From CAVPHV01 sp963704825 (GTDB taxonomy: Bacteria; Actinomycetota; Acidimicrobiia; Spongiisociales; UBA5794): a stretch of DNA of 64,000 nt. Positions within the stretch are counted from its first letter, which is position 1. Each line of letters begins with the position of its first letter. The notes below the pieces were generated by a model, which searched no databases, had not been told where the DNA came from, and was given only the letters and a program-made list of their open reading frames with translations. Of this stretch, positions 8,999 through 18,192 are shown piece after piece. The DNA is taken from NCBI GenBank assembly GCA_963704825.1, contig CAVPHV010000005.1:124001-188000 (forward strand). The letters run 5' to 3'. Position numbers and translations under genes: made by a program.

Positions 8999-10218
8999 GA
9001 CGATCCACCCACCAGCCGCTGTCGCAGCTCGGCGATGCCGACGCTGCCGAGGGCGATAGTCGCACCCAAAACGGCCCGACGCCACACCAGCCCCCGCAAG
9101 CGGTCCCCCAATTCGGCATCGAGCACCTCGGCAGCCGCTTTGATGCGGTCGGCGGCCGAGGTGCGCCGCGTTCCTCCGGGGCTGTGCGCTGCGGCCTCGG
9201 CCGCCCGATCGACCACATCGGCGATTACCTCTGGGGTCACCTCCGACCGCACCACGCTGCCGAAGCTCGCCCCGACGTCTACGCCGATGATGGCTACGAG
9301 GTCTTCGAGGCGGCAGAGCGCGTCTTCCCGGCCACCGGGTCCGGCCCCCGGCACCAGGCCGGTCGCAGCCGCCTCCCGGTCGCGCTCCCAACGCTCATCG
9401 AGTCCGATCGACGCTCCCGACCAGGTACCGGATTCGAGACCCATCTCGTGCAGGAGTCCAGCCGCGTCGCTCAACAGCTTGCCGAGGGCGATCCGCTTGG
9501 CGTCGAGTCGCTCGGTTACGAAGCGTCGGAACCCTTCGAGATGCTGAGGCTCGCTCCCCGGCGGGGCGGCCGCAAAGGCGAAGACGCTCGGGCGGGAAAA
9601 CCCATCATCGACGAGCGCCTCGACCAGGTGTGCCGTGACTGCAGGCACATCGGCCGGGTCGATGAGATCCACCTTGTTGAGCGCGAACACGAACTGGTCC
9701 CCGTAGTCGACCATCGGCGCCAGAAACTGAGCATGAACGAGGCGATCGCGATACTTCTCGGGGTCGAACAGCCAGACGATGCCATCGACGGAGGGCACAA
9801 GGCGCTCAACGGTCTCGCGATGTCCGCTGGTGATCGAGTCGAAGTCGGGCAGATCGATCAGGGCAAGGTGCGGGTGCTGGTCCTGGGTGATCCGTACCTC
9901 GATGTCGAGTTCGTCGAGCAGCAAACGCAACCCGTGGCCTCCGGATTCCGGGATCCAGGCGAGCGGCGCGTCCGTGTGGGGGCGAAGATGACTCACCGAG
10001 GCGATCGGGGCGCCGGCCATGGCGTTGAGCAGGCTCGACTTGCCGGAACCAGTGCCCCCGGCGATACCGAGAACAAGTATGTCTCCGGCATACCCGCGCC
10101 GGTCGCGTAGTTGGCGGGCACGCCGCTCGAAACGATCCAGGGATTCGGCCGGGAGGACCCCGACCCCACGCGAGATGGCAAGGTCGAGGACATCGAGCAC
10201 TTCGACGACGTCACGCAC
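8995..10218 (-). CDS. P-loop GTPase, dynamin/Era-like, second of a pair
   Basis: The 407-residue protein carries complete G motifs: G1 GGTGSGKS (54-61), G3 DLPDFD (122-127) and G4 NKVD (181-184). A long helical region follows, with a short hydrophobic stretch near the C-terminus (AVLGATIALGSVGIAEL) that could touch the membrane. The GTG at 10218 is favoured: a GAGGAG site lies 7 nt upstream and the frame overlaps the preceding gene by 8 bp. An ATG at 10251 is the alternative. It sits between another GTPase gene and an MscS channel gene. The role is inferred to be membrane-associated. Confidence 0.8.
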   Translation of the reverse strand: MRDVVEVLDVLDLAISRGVGVLPAESLDRFERRARQLRDRRGYAGDILVLGIAGGTGSGKSSLLNAMAGAPIASVSHLRPHTDAPLAWIPESGGHGLRLLLDELDIEVRITQDQHPHLALIDLPDFDSITSGHRETVERLVPSVDGIVWLFDPEKYRDRLVHAQFLAPMVDYGDQFVFALNKVDLIDPADVPAVTAHLVEALVDDGFSRPSVFAFAAAPPGSEPQHLEGFRRFVTERLDAKRIALGKLLSDAAGLLHEMGLESGTWSGASIGLDERWERDREAAATGLVPGAGPGGREDALCRLEDLVAIIGVDVGASFGSVVRSEVTPEVIADVVDRAAEAAAHSPGGTRRTSAADRIKAAAEVLDAELGDRLRGLVWRRAVLGATIALGSVGIAELRQRLVGGSS

Positions 10219-12358
10219 CGTCGAGCTCCTCGCTCTCGCCTGCGAGACCATGTGGTTCCTCGGCCTCGTCGCCATACTCGCCGGGCTCATCTGTCAGGTC
10301 CTGTTCGCCGGAATCGTGAAGCTCTTCCGGTTCCACCTGGTCGTCCTGCTCTTCCGACCCGTCCGGCTTTGCCCGCTCTTCCGACCCTCCAGGCTCAACC
10401 TGATCTTCCGACTCGTCCGGCTTTGGCTGGTCGCCCTCACCATCGGACTCGACCTGGTCGTCCTGCACAAACACTTCGGGCGACGCAACCGTATCGAGAA
10501 CCATCTCGGCCTTCTCACCCCACGCATCGGCCGGCGGCCTGTCGCCCGAGTCGGGCTCGGTCGGTCCCTCATCGAGGGTTGGCTCTTCAGTAGACGGCAC
10601 CACATACTCGGCGACGAACGGTTCCGCTGCTCTCTCCATCAGGACCGGTTCGGCTTTGTCGCCGGCGTCTGCATCGACCATGGCCTCCCCGGGACTGCTC
10701 GGATCGGCCGGAGTCGCCCCGAGATCAGGGCCCAGATCGGGATCAGCCGCAGCGTCGACCTGATCGAAACCAGCATCATCGTCGTCTTTCGGAGTTCGCG
10801 GTGAGCCAATCGGAACCAGCTCGACCTCGTCCTCGACGAGCGCCTCAATCCACTCCGCCCTCGTTTCGATCTCTCTCAGGATGGCGGACTCGGGTTGGGG
10901 ACCGAGGAACCGTTCGAACCTCTCGGCGTCGGTGGCGAGCGCCGCGGTCAGAGCAACAGCGAGGTCCTCTCGAGCACTTCCCACCAGGTCCGGAGCCTTC
11001 GCCCCGTAGCGGCGAGTCAAGGCGCGGTTGATCGCTCGTTCCGGGTCGAGTACCTGGGGCCAGACCTGCCGCTGTACCCGGCGCCGTGTGCTCTTCCACA
11101 TCTTGCGGCGCTTGCCGGCCGCTGCCGCGCGATCCCCCACCAATGTGTACCACTGTTCGAGTACCCGCTGGGCCTCGTAGGCGGTGTCCTGGCCATGACG
11201 GCGAAGGCCCTCCCCACCTGTACCGAGGAGTTCCCGCCCGCCGACTCGTGCCTCCCAACTGTCGGACGTGTCCTGGGCGGCGACGCCGGCTCGTCTGGTG
11301 ACGATCCCGGTGAGGTCGGCGGCCGCGAGACCCCAAGACTCGGCATTCGCCAATTCAGCGAAACTCCCGGCTTCGAGGTCGGCTACCAAGGCGCCACTTT
11401 GCTTGCGGTAGGCCGTCACTACCGCATCGTCGAATTCGGCGCGCTCCTGCACCTCGACGGCCAACTCGGCGCCGACCCGGCGGGCACGTTTGGCAACGGC
11501 TTGAGTGGTGGCCAAGACAGTCTGATTGATGATCGCACTGCGGAACTCGGAGTGGGCCAGTTCCGCCAACTCGCCCCGCAGTGCGCCAACCGCGGCAGCA
11601 GAAGGCCCCCCGGTGGCGGCGTCGATTTCGCCGGACACGACCGGAAACACCAGCGACGTGTCCGGCTCCATGAGCAGATCGCGGCCGTGGAGTCGCGCCA
11701 CGTAGTCGATCAGCACTTCCTCAGCTACGTCGGGGTCCCGCGACAGCCGGTTGATGACATGAAGAATGGGAACACCCCTCCGCCTGGCGGCCTCGAGGTA
11801 CATCCAGCCGCTGGCGTCGGCGTAGCGCGAAGCGCTGGTGACGAAGATGCAGATGTCGGCAAGGCCCAAGGCCTCGAGCGCGGGGATGCGGCCGTCGGCC
11901 CTGACGAGGTCGACCGGAGGAGTGTCGACGAAGATGACATGTTCGGTCAACGGATCGTCGCCCATGACCACATCGAGTTCGGCCCCGGTCTGCTCCCGCA
12001 AGCGATGAAGGAAGACCCTCCACTCGGACTCCGGGCGCAAGCGGGGCCCCCACACGATCGGCTCAGTCGTGGTCGGCCGCATCACGCCCGAAGCTGACAC
12101 GGGTCGGCGGGCGATGGCGTTGAGGATGGCGGACTTGCCGGTTCCGCCGGGGCCTGCCACTACGGCAACGGCGGGGGCAAGTGGGTCGTCGAGCCGGGGC
12201 ACCAGGTACTCGCGGATGGCCCAGGCCACCTCGTCCCTCGTTCGCTCCACTCGTGGTGTCTCAGGACGCGGAATGCGAAGCTGCGCCGATGCGACATAGT
12301 CGGCGAGCGAGAGCAGCGACGTCCGGATCGCAGCGAGAGTTGTCGGTTGTGCCTCCAT
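10211..12358 (-). CDS. Large P-loop GTPase-like protein with long acidic repetitive tail, first of a pair
   Basis: The 715-residue protein has a P-loop GPGGTGKS (69-76) and a G3-like DTPP (145-148). At the G4 position it has NRLSRD (203-208) instead of NKxD, so guanine specificity is uncertain. A helical middle part follows. From about residue 520 the tail is dominated by Asp, Glu, Pro, Gly and Ser, with imperfect repeats such as DQVEPGGSEERAKPDGSEE; it is probably disordered. This gene leads the overlapped GTPase-GTPase-MscS run. Dynamin-like GTPase pairs are known in actinobacteria, but membership of that family is an inference. Confidence 0.72.
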   Translation of the reverse strand: MEAQPTTLAAIRTSLLSLADYVASAQLRIPRPETPRVERTRDEVAWAIREYLVPRLDDPLAPAVAVVAGPGGTGKSAILNAIARRPVSASGVMRPTTTEPIVWGPRLRPESEWRVFLHRLREQTGAELDVVMGDDPLTEHVIFVDTPPVDLVRADGRIPALEALGLADICIFVTSASRYADASGWMYLEAARRRGVPILHVINRLSRDPDVAEEVLIDYVARLHGRDLLMEPDTSLVFPVVSGEIDAATGGPSAAAVGALRGELAELAHSEFRSAIINQTVLATTQAVAKRARRVGAELAVEVQERAEFDDAVVTAYRKQSGALVADLEAGSFAELANAESWGLAAADLTGIVTRRAGVAAQDTSDSWEARVGGRELLGTGGEGLRRHGQDTAYEAQRVLEQWYTLVGDRAAAAGKRRKMWKSTRRRVQRQVWPQVLDPERAINRALTRRYGAKAPDLVGSAREDLAVALTAALATDAERFERFLGPQPESAILREIETRAEWIEALVEDEVELVPIGSPRTPKDDDDAGFDQVDAAADPDLGPDLGATPADPSSPGEAMVDADAGDKAEPVLMERAAEPFVAEYVVPSTEEPTLDEGPTEPDSGDRPPADAWGEKAEMVLDTVASPEVFVQDDQVESDGEGDQPKPDESEDQVEPGGSEERAKPDGSEEQDDQVEPEELHDSGEQDLTDEPGEYGDEAEEPHGLAGESEELDGA

Positions 12359-12448
12359 CAGCGGGGATTACACCACACCACCGCCGACTCTCGCCCATCG
12401 AGCGGCCAGAACGCGAAACGTGTCACAGTGCCGTCGTACGGTGACAGC

Positions 12449-13723
12449 ATGAACGAGACACAGATCTGCAAGGAAGAAACGTCCGCCCGGGTGCATATCG
12501 ACGGTGGCTTCGCACGCGTTGATGGCCTCGTCATCGACGATGCTGTGGTAGTGGAGCATCTGGCCGCGCTGCCCGCCGACCGGCGTGCAGCCGAGCTCAG
12601 CAAGGCGCTTTCGATCGGCGTACGAGGGCTGGTGACGATGACGGCAGGCGCCTCGGTCAAGGCAATCGGCTCAGAAGTCGAGCGGGTTCTCGCCGCCGTC
12701 ACCGACGAAGCCGAGGCGAGGGTCCACGAGATCATCGAGGCCGGGCGCGAGGGCATGCGTGGCGAGTTTGATCCAGAGCGTCGTTCCTCGCTGACGGCTC
12801 GCACCATCCATGAGGTCTCTCAGGTCCATCGCAACCTGCTCGACGAGCTCGACCCAGAGCGGCGCGGCGGCCACGTCGGCAGACTGATGGCCGAGCTCAC
12901 CACCCTGCTCGGGCCCGGTGGCTCGTTGGCACAGCGCCTCGACGAGACCTTCGACCTCTCTGAAGCCGACTCCGCCATGTCGCAGATGATGAGCACGATG
13001 GATGGCCGCTTTCAGGAGATCCGAGAGTTGGTGATCGGCACGATTTCGCGAAGCGAGGAGGCCGAACGAGGAACGGCCAAGGGTCTCGAGTTCGAAGACT
13101 TGGTCGAGACGCGGCTGCGCCACGAGGCGCAACGGCTGGGGAGTTGCATCGTGGAACGAACGGGACGCACCACCGGAAAACTTGCGGCCGACGCCGTGGT
13201 TGGAGACTTTGCCGTCACCCTGGGGAGCGGTGCCCGGGTCGCGATCGAGGTCAAGAACACCGCACGCATCGACCTCAACGGTGTCGGGGGAATCCTGGCG
13301 GAGCTGGACCGAGCGATGGTCAACCGCGACGCCGGTTGGGCCATTTGCGTGTCCCACCATGCGGCCTATCCGGACGAAGTCGGGACGTTCGGCGTGTACG
13401 GCAATCGGGTGTTGATCGCGGCAGACGATGACGGCACCCTGCTTCGGGTCGCCTTGCGCTGGGTTGACGCAGCCGACGCCGCCGCCCAGCACAGTGGAGG
13501 AGACGTCGATCGCGAGGCGGTGCTTGGTCGTCTCGACCGCATACAGGAACTCGCGGCGCGCTTCGGCCGGACCAAAAGGGCCCTGACCAATGTGCGGCGC
13601 GGGGTTGATGACATCAAGACCGAGATCGACGACTTGCGCACCCAACTGCTTGATCTGGTTGGCGAAGCGCGCTTGGCGCTCACGGCTCCGCAAGCACCGT
13701 CCCCCGCGGTCAAGGTGGCCTGA
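12449..13723 (+). CDS. Coiled-coil protein with C-terminal PD-(D/E)XK nuclease-like domain
   Basis: The 424-residue protein is largely helical over residues 40-205. After that comes a restriction-endonuclease-like core: an upstream Glu (about 217), Asp253 in VVGDFAV, and Glu267/Lys269 in AIEVKN, which fit the PD-(D/E)XK pattern. The last 70 residues are again helical. DNA cleavage is predicted but unproven. The ATG at 12449 is chosen because TACGGT (12437-12442) lies 6 nt upstream. It is transcribed divergently from the GTPase pair and only 90 bp away, so a shared function is possible. Confidence 0.68.
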   Translation: MNETQICKEETSARVHIDGGFARVDGLVIDDAVVVEHLAALPADRRAAELSKALSIGVRGLVTMTAGASVKAIGSEVERVLAAVTDEAEARVHEIIEAGREGMRGEFDPERRSSLTARTIHEVSQVHRNLLDELDPERRGGHVGRLMAELTTLLGPGGSLAQRLDETFDLSEADSAMSQMMSTMDGRFQEIRELVIGTISRSEEAERGTAKGLEFEDLVETRLRHEAQRLGSCIVERTGRTTGKLAADAVVGDFAVTLGSGARVAIEVKNTARIDLNGVGGILAELDRAMVNRDAGWAICVSHHAAYPDEVGTFGVYGNRVLIAADDDGTLLRVALRWVDAADAAAQHSGGDVDREAVLGRLDRIQELAARFGRTKRALTNVRRGVDDIKTEIDDLRTQLLDLVGEARLALTAPQAPSPAVKVA

Positions 13724-13762
13724 GCGCACGGTCAGCGAGGCGCTGGCCCAGGCGACGCGTCG

Positions 13763-14620
13763 TTAGGCGTGGTGGCCGGGAATGTTGGCGAAAAGACTGC
13801 GCTCGGGTTCGGTCACGGGAACCCGGGCGGCGAGCAACTCAAAATCCTCGTACGGATACGCCTCCTCGACTACAGGAGTCGGCACCAGGAACCAGAAGCC
13901 GTCGGGGTCGACCTGGGTGGCGTGGGCGCGCAACGCCAGCCGCGCCCGGTCGATGTAGCCGGTCACATCGATCCTGCTGATGACCTTGCCATCTTCGGTG
14001 GAGCTCTCGAGGCCTTCGAGCCACTGCTCGAATGGCGACTCGAGGCCGCGGGCCACGACCGCGTCGTGGAGGGCCATGATCCGCTTCGCCGTGAAGGTCG
14101 GGGCATACAGCTTCGCGATCTCCCACGCCGGTCCGAGGTCCGGACCAAAAGCCGGATCTGCCGCTGCCTCAAACACTGCAAGCGACAGATCGTGGACCCG
14201 GAGATGGTCGGGGTGGGGATACCGCTCGTGATCGTCGTATCCGAGCACGACGTCCGGCTGCTCGCGGCGGATGATCTCGACCAATCGGCTCAACACTTCA
14301 TCGAATGGAGCGTTGACGAAGGCGCCGGCGTGCTCGTTGTGATCCGTGTCCGGCATTCCGGAGTCTCGGTAGCCGAGCAAGATGAGCTCTTCGTAGCCGA
14401 TGATCTCGGCTGCCCGCTCGAGTTCTTCGCGACGGATCTCGGCGAGACGGTCGGCGATACCGGGCAGATCCATGGCAGGATTCAGAATGTCGCCGGCCTC
14501 GCCGCCGGTTGCGGTGACCAACACGCAGCGCACGCCGGCATCGGCATAGCGAGCCACGGTTCCTGCACCTTTTGAGCTTTCATCGTCGGGGTGCGCATGC
14601 AGCGCCACGAGGGTTGCCAT
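13763..14620 (-). CDS. mca: Mycothiol S-conjugate amidase (PIG-L/LmbE family)
   Basis: The 285-residue zinc amidase has the AHPDDES motif at residues 8-14 and a second metal-site region HPDH, and its length and C-terminus are those of Mca rather than of short PIG-L deacetylases. Mca cleaves mycothiol conjugates of toxins to a mercapturate and GlcN-inositol, a detoxification step confined to mycothiol-making actinobacteria. MshB is the closest alternative. Confidence 0.85.
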   Translation of the reverse strand: MATLVALHAHPDDESSKGAGTVARYADAGVRCVLVTATGGEAGDILNPAMDLPGIADRLAEIRREELERAAEIIGYEELILLGYRDSGMPDTDHNEHAGAFVNAPFDEVLSRLVEIIRREQPDVVLGYDDHERYPHPDHLRVHDLSLAVFEAAADPAFGPDLGPAWEIAKLYAPTFTAKRIMALHDAVVARGLESPFEQWLEGLESSTEDGKVISRIDVTGYIDRARLALRAHATQVDPDGFWFLVPTPVVEEAYPYEDFELLAARVPVTEPERSLFANIPGHHA

Positions 14621-14801
14621 GCGCCGAGTATCCCATGTGGTGCGCCGCTAGCTCGGCGAAATCGGCGCGACACCAACCCCTCGTTGCTGGTGCACAATAT
14701 CGGCCGAGTTCACGGTGATCGCCTCCCATGGTCGCCAACAACCACAGGATCCACGACCGCGGCCCGCAACAAGCGGAACCTCACCTCCCGGCCGGTGAGT
14801 C

Positions 14802-15596
14802 CTAGGAAGACGCCGCGACCCGCCCCTCGAATACCGACACCGCGGCACCACCTTCCGAACAGCCGTCCACGATGGGGCAGTAGCGACACCACGCACCGGC
14901 GCGCCGCTCGAGCGCAGTTCCGGAGGCGACCGCCAACCTGAGCGAGGAGGCGACCCGGGCCACGTCGGTCGCGGTAGCGGCGAGGCTCTCGAGTGAAGGC
15001 GTGGCTTCACGTCGTTCGCCGGAGGCCACCGAGACCGCCTCAACTCTCCCCGGGAGTTCGTCACGATCGAGGACCCACAGCAGACCGTAGAAGGACAGCT
15101 GCTCATCCGCCTGACCCATCTGGCCCGTCTTCCAGTCGATCAACCGGGTCCCAATCTCTGGATCGCCAAACACGGCATCCACCGCTCCCCGAAGAGTGAG
15201 CCCCGGCGACGGCTCGTACTCCATGAACACCTCGGCGGCTTCGAACCCGTCGACCGGAAACCGCTTGAAACGTTCGTAGAGGTCACCGACCTCACGAATC
15301 AGCCGGCGCAACTCGCTCGGCCGCAGGTTGAGGTCGACGACCTTCGGGTTGAGCGCTTGCCCGATTTCCTCTCGACACGCTTGCTCGATGTCGGAGCCGG
15401 CGATGGGCCCGTCCCGCAGGTGGCGAGCAAAGACTCGATGCGCCAATCCGCCACGGAATGAAGCCCGACTCTCCGGTGGGTAGTGGCCGCGCAGCCGCGC
15501 CAGGGCCTGATCCGGACACCGCAAGAAGGTGGTGTACGTGGTGGCGGAGATGACCAGTGGGTCCCCTGGGGTGACTTTGGCGAAGGCAGCCAGCAT
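14802..15596 (-). CDS. Stand-alone Cas4/RecB-like PD-(D/E)XK nuclease with probable Fe-S cluster
   Basis: The 264-residue protein has a RecB-type nuclease core: His53 in GLAHRVF, Asp140 in GAVDAVF and Asp154/Lys156 in LIDWKTG. Four Cys (C27, C237, C240, C246) are placed like the 4Fe-4S ligands of Cas4 and AddB, one N-terminal and three C-terminal. No cas genes or repeats are in the window, so a DNA-repair or end-processing role is more likely than CRISPR adaptation. The ATG at 15596 is supported by TACGAT (15603-15608) 6 nt upstream. The 181 bp between this gene and mca shows no gene. Confidence 0.82.
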   Translation of the reverse strand: MLAAFAKVTPGDPLVISATTYTTFLRCPDQALARLRGHYPPESRASFRGGLAHRVFARHLRDGPIAGSDIEQACREEIGQALNPKVVDLNLRPSELRRLIREVGDLYERFKRFPVDGFEAAEVFMEYEPSPGLTLRGAVDAVFGDPEIGTRLIDWKTGQMGQADEQLSFYGLLWVLDRDELPGRVEAVSVASGERREATPSLESLAATATDVARVASSLRLAVASGTALERRAGAWCRYCPIVDGCSEGGAAVSVFEGRVAASS

Positions 15597-15711
15597 GACC
15601 CGATCGTATCGGGCCTTGCCGCGCTTCCGCTTGATTGCGCAAAGGTAGCCAATCGGTCGGCCGCTGCGGTTGTCGATCCGGCTGCGACGGCTAGTGGTGC
15701 TTCGAATGACT

Positions 15712-15738
15712 TGCCTACTCCCGGTAGGGGTTACAATG
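15712..15738 (+). promoter_or_regulatory. Putative promoter of the VanW gene
   Basis: TACAAT at 15733-15738 is a near-consensus -10 hexamer, with TTGCCT at 15712-15717 upstream. The 15-nt spacing is short, so the -35 assignment is uncertain. The start codon is at 15767. Confidence 0.4.
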
Positions 15739-15766
15739 CGCAGACCGATCACTCATCGGGTCTCTC

Positions 15767-17803
15767 ATGCCTACCAACACTCGTGTATTACTGATCGCCG
15801 TACCCGCGGCCATCGTGGCTCTCATCATCGCCGTGTTTGCCCTCGACCAAGCGCGCACCAACGAAGAAATCGCGCGCAACGTCTCGGCCGTGGGCATCGA
15901 ACTTGGTGGCCTCGGCGAAGAAGAGGCCACGGCCGCCCTGACGGCCTACGAAACCGAACTCGCCGTCACGCCGGTTCGTTTCCTCGTCAACGGCGTCACC
16001 TTCGATCTCGAGCCGGCTGAGGTTGGCCTCGAGATCGATGAGCAGGCAGTGGTCGCCGAAGCCATGGCCGTACACCGTGAACAAGGCGGTATCGCCGCCT
16101 TCTTCAATTGGCTCAGCAGCTTCCGCGACAATGTGGAGGTTGAGGTACCCGTCACCTATGACGCAGAAGCCCTCGACGAGGTCTTCTCGGATTGGGAGAC
16201 GACCGTCATCGCCAACCCGGCATACGAGGGTGGCGTGTTGGTACGCGACGGACGGGTCCTTCCCGACTATCCCCGCGCCGGTGAAGGCATCGAACGGCAG
16301 ATGGCGCACAGCCTGGCCTACCAGGAGATGCGAGTCCCCGTCCGCAACGAGGTCATCCTCCCCACCCGGCTTCTGTACCCGGAATTGAGCGATGCCGACA
16401 TCGATGCCAAGGTCGCCGAGGCCAACAAACTGCTCGACGGACCGGTGGTGCTGACCGCCGACGATCCCGCAGTGGAGGTCACGTTCACCGCCGACGAACT
16501 TGCCGCCGCCCTGCTGAGCGAGGTGGTTCACAATTCGCCACCCACCATCGAACTCAGCTTCGACACCGCAGCCCTCGCCGAGGTAGCTGCCGAGCAACGC
16601 GAGGCCATCGAGCAGCCTGCCCGCAACGCCGAGTTCGTCCTCCAGGCCGACGAGACCGTCATCATCTTGGGGTCCCGGCCCGAAACCCTCTTCGACGCAG
16701 ACCTGATCGCCGAGACCGTGTACGCCACAGCCTTGTCCGGTCAGGAAGCTGCCGACTTCCCGTTCGGGATCGGTGAGCAGCCACGATTCTCCACCGATGA
16801 CGCCAAGGCAATGGGGCCGATCACGCGAATGTCGGCTTGGACCACGGAATACCCATCTGGTCAACCCAGGGTGACCAACATCCACACCATCGCCGATGCG
16901 GTGGACGGTGCCATTATCTGGCCGGGCGAAGAGTGGTCACTCAACGTCTATGTCGGGCCGCGAACCGTCGAGAAGGGCTACGTCGAAGCCCCGATGATCG
17001 CCGATGGCGAGTTCGTCGACTCGGTCGGCGGCGGAGTCAGCCAGTTCGCGACAACGTTCTACAACGCGGTCTTCTACGGCTGCTACCAAGACGTCTACCA
17101 CAAGCCGCACAGCTACTACTTCGACCGGTACCCCGAAGTCAACGAGGCAACGGTGTCGTGGCCGGATCCCGGGCTCATCTTCAAGAACAACTCGGATGCG
17201 GTGATCATCGTCAAGACCCAATACACCTCGACTTCGGTTACGGTGAAGTTCTTCGGCAACAACGGTGGCAAGAAGTGCGAACGCCGCCTGAGCGAGCGGA
17301 CCGACTTCACCGATCCCGAGACTGTCTACCTCGAGGATGCCAGCCTCAACCCGGGTAGCGAGCGCGTCGTGCAAAATGGCTGGCAGGGATTCACCCGTTC
17401 GGTTGACCGAGTCATGACCATGCCGGACGGTACGGTCGAGGTCGAGACCTGGACCTGGCGATATCGTGCTGCGCCGCGGATCATTCTTGTCCATCCGTGC
17501 GAAATGCCCGACTCGAACCGGGCGTGTCCCGCCCAGGTACCCAGCGTCGTTGGGTTGAGCTTCTCTGATGCGACGGCGCGCCTGGAATCCTCAGGATTCC
17601 TCATTGCTCGGGGCGGTACGGTGGAAACGACCGATCCAGCGCGAGACGGCACGGTCGCATCGCAGAGCGCATCCTCGGGGTCGTACCTGAGCCCGGGTTC
17701 GACGATCACCGTCGATCTCTACGTCTACGTGGAGCCACCACCCGAGGAGCCACCACCCGAGGAGCCACCACCCGAGGAGCCACCACCCGACAACGGTGGC
17801 TGA
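15767..17803 (+). CDS. VanW-family envelope protein with PASTA domain and Pro-rich tail
   Basis: The 678-residue protein has one N-terminal membrane helix (about 8-26) and then two peptidoglycan-binding-like (YoaR-type) segments to about residue 350. A VanW domain at about 375-500 contains the conserved GGGVSQFATTFYNA stretch. A PASTA domain (about 585-655) and a tail of four EEPPP-type repeats follow. It should face the cell wall. VanW occurs in some glycopeptide-resistance clusters but is mostly an uncharacterised envelope protein; there are no other van genes here. Confidence 0.85.
   Translation: MPTNTRVLLIAVPAAIVALIIAVFALDQARTNEEIARNVSAVGIELGGLGEEEATAALTAYETELAVTPVRFLVNGVTFDLEPAEVGLEIDEQAVVAEAMAVHREQGGIAAFFNWLSSFRDNVEVEVPVTYDAEALDEVFSDWETTVIANPAYEGGVLVRDGRVLPDYPRAGEGIERQMAHSLAYQEMRVPVRNEVILPTRLLYPELSDADIDAKVAEANKLLDGPVVLTADDPAVEVTFTADELAAALLSEVVHNSPPTIELSFDTAALAEVAAEQREAIEQPARNAEFVLQADETVIILGSRPETLFDADLIAETVYATALSGQEAADFPFGIGEQPRFSTDDAKAMGPITRMSAWTTEYPSGQPRVTNIHTIADAVDGAIIWPGEEWSLNVYVGPRTVEKGYVEAPMIADGEFVDSVGGGVSQFATTFYNAVFYGCYQDVYHKPHSYYFDRYPEVNEATVSWPDPGLIFKNNSDAVIIVKTQYTSTSVTVKFFGNNGGKKCERRLSERTDFTDPETVYLEDASLNPGSERVVQNGWQGFTRSVDRVMTMPDGTVEVETWTWRYRAAPRIILVHPCEMPDSNRACPAQVPSVVGLSFSDATARLESSGFLIARGGTVETTDPARDGTVASQSASSGSYLSPGSTITVDLYVYVEPPPEEPPPEEPPPEEPPPDNGG
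17732..17791 (+). repeat. Four tandem 15-bp repeats coding for a Pro/Glu-rich tail
   Basis: The unit gagccaccacccgag occurs four times in direct tandem; the last copy ends in gac. It encodes the EPPPE tail of the VanW protein, in frame, so copy-number changes would alter only tail length. Confidence 0.9.
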
Positions 17804-17824
17804 GCAACCGGCCGCTCCGCACCG

Positions 17825-18115
17825 CTAGTAGTAGAGGAAGAAGCCGCCGATCACATCGGCGGTGGACGTCACCACGGCGTCGTCCCAACCCCCGGGTCGC
17901 CGCAACACGGCGCTGTTGGACGCGATCCACACACTGTCCAATCGGTCGTCTGCAGCAAACAGGCGCTGCGCGAGACGGCCTGGGAAACGGTCGTCGGCCG
18001 CGGCTTCTGACGCCGACTCGTATCCTGAGCCGTCTTGACCGGTCAGCCCGCGGTCGGTGGAAAAGATGGCCACGTCGCCGATCACCTGCGGGTCTACTTC
18101 AATCGCCTGTCCCAT
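17825..18115 (-). CDS. Conserved-looking small protein of unknown function
   Basis: The 96-residue soluble protein has no motif I recognise; it ends in GGFFLYY. The ATG at 18115 is preceded by an AAGGAGG ribosome site, one of the strongest in the window, and this supports a real gene. It lies 77 nt downstream of the pyruvate kinase gene on the same strand and could be expressed with it. It has no signal peptide, membrane helix or Cys residue. Confidence 0.65.
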   Translation of the reverse strand: MGQAIEVDPQVIGDVAIFSTDRGLTGQDGSGYESASEAAADDRFPGRLAQRLFAADDRLDSVWIASNSAVLRRPGGWDDAVVTSTADVIGGFFLYY

Positions 18116-18192
18116 CGCGCCTCCTTGAACCGACGGAATCCTAACCGAGCGCAGTCGCCGCTCTGCATCCGTGACACGGCGCCGGTTGCGCA

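Noticed and set aside
14802..15596. CRISPR adaptation locus
   Set aside because: The Cas4-like gene stands alone; no repeats or other cas genes were seen.
17732..17791. CRISPR-like or regulatory repeat
   Set aside because: The repeats are contiguous, in frame and code for the tail of the VanW protein.
15767..17803. Vancomycin-resistance gene cluster
   Set aside because: VanW alone is a common envelope protein; no vanHAX or vanRS genes are present.
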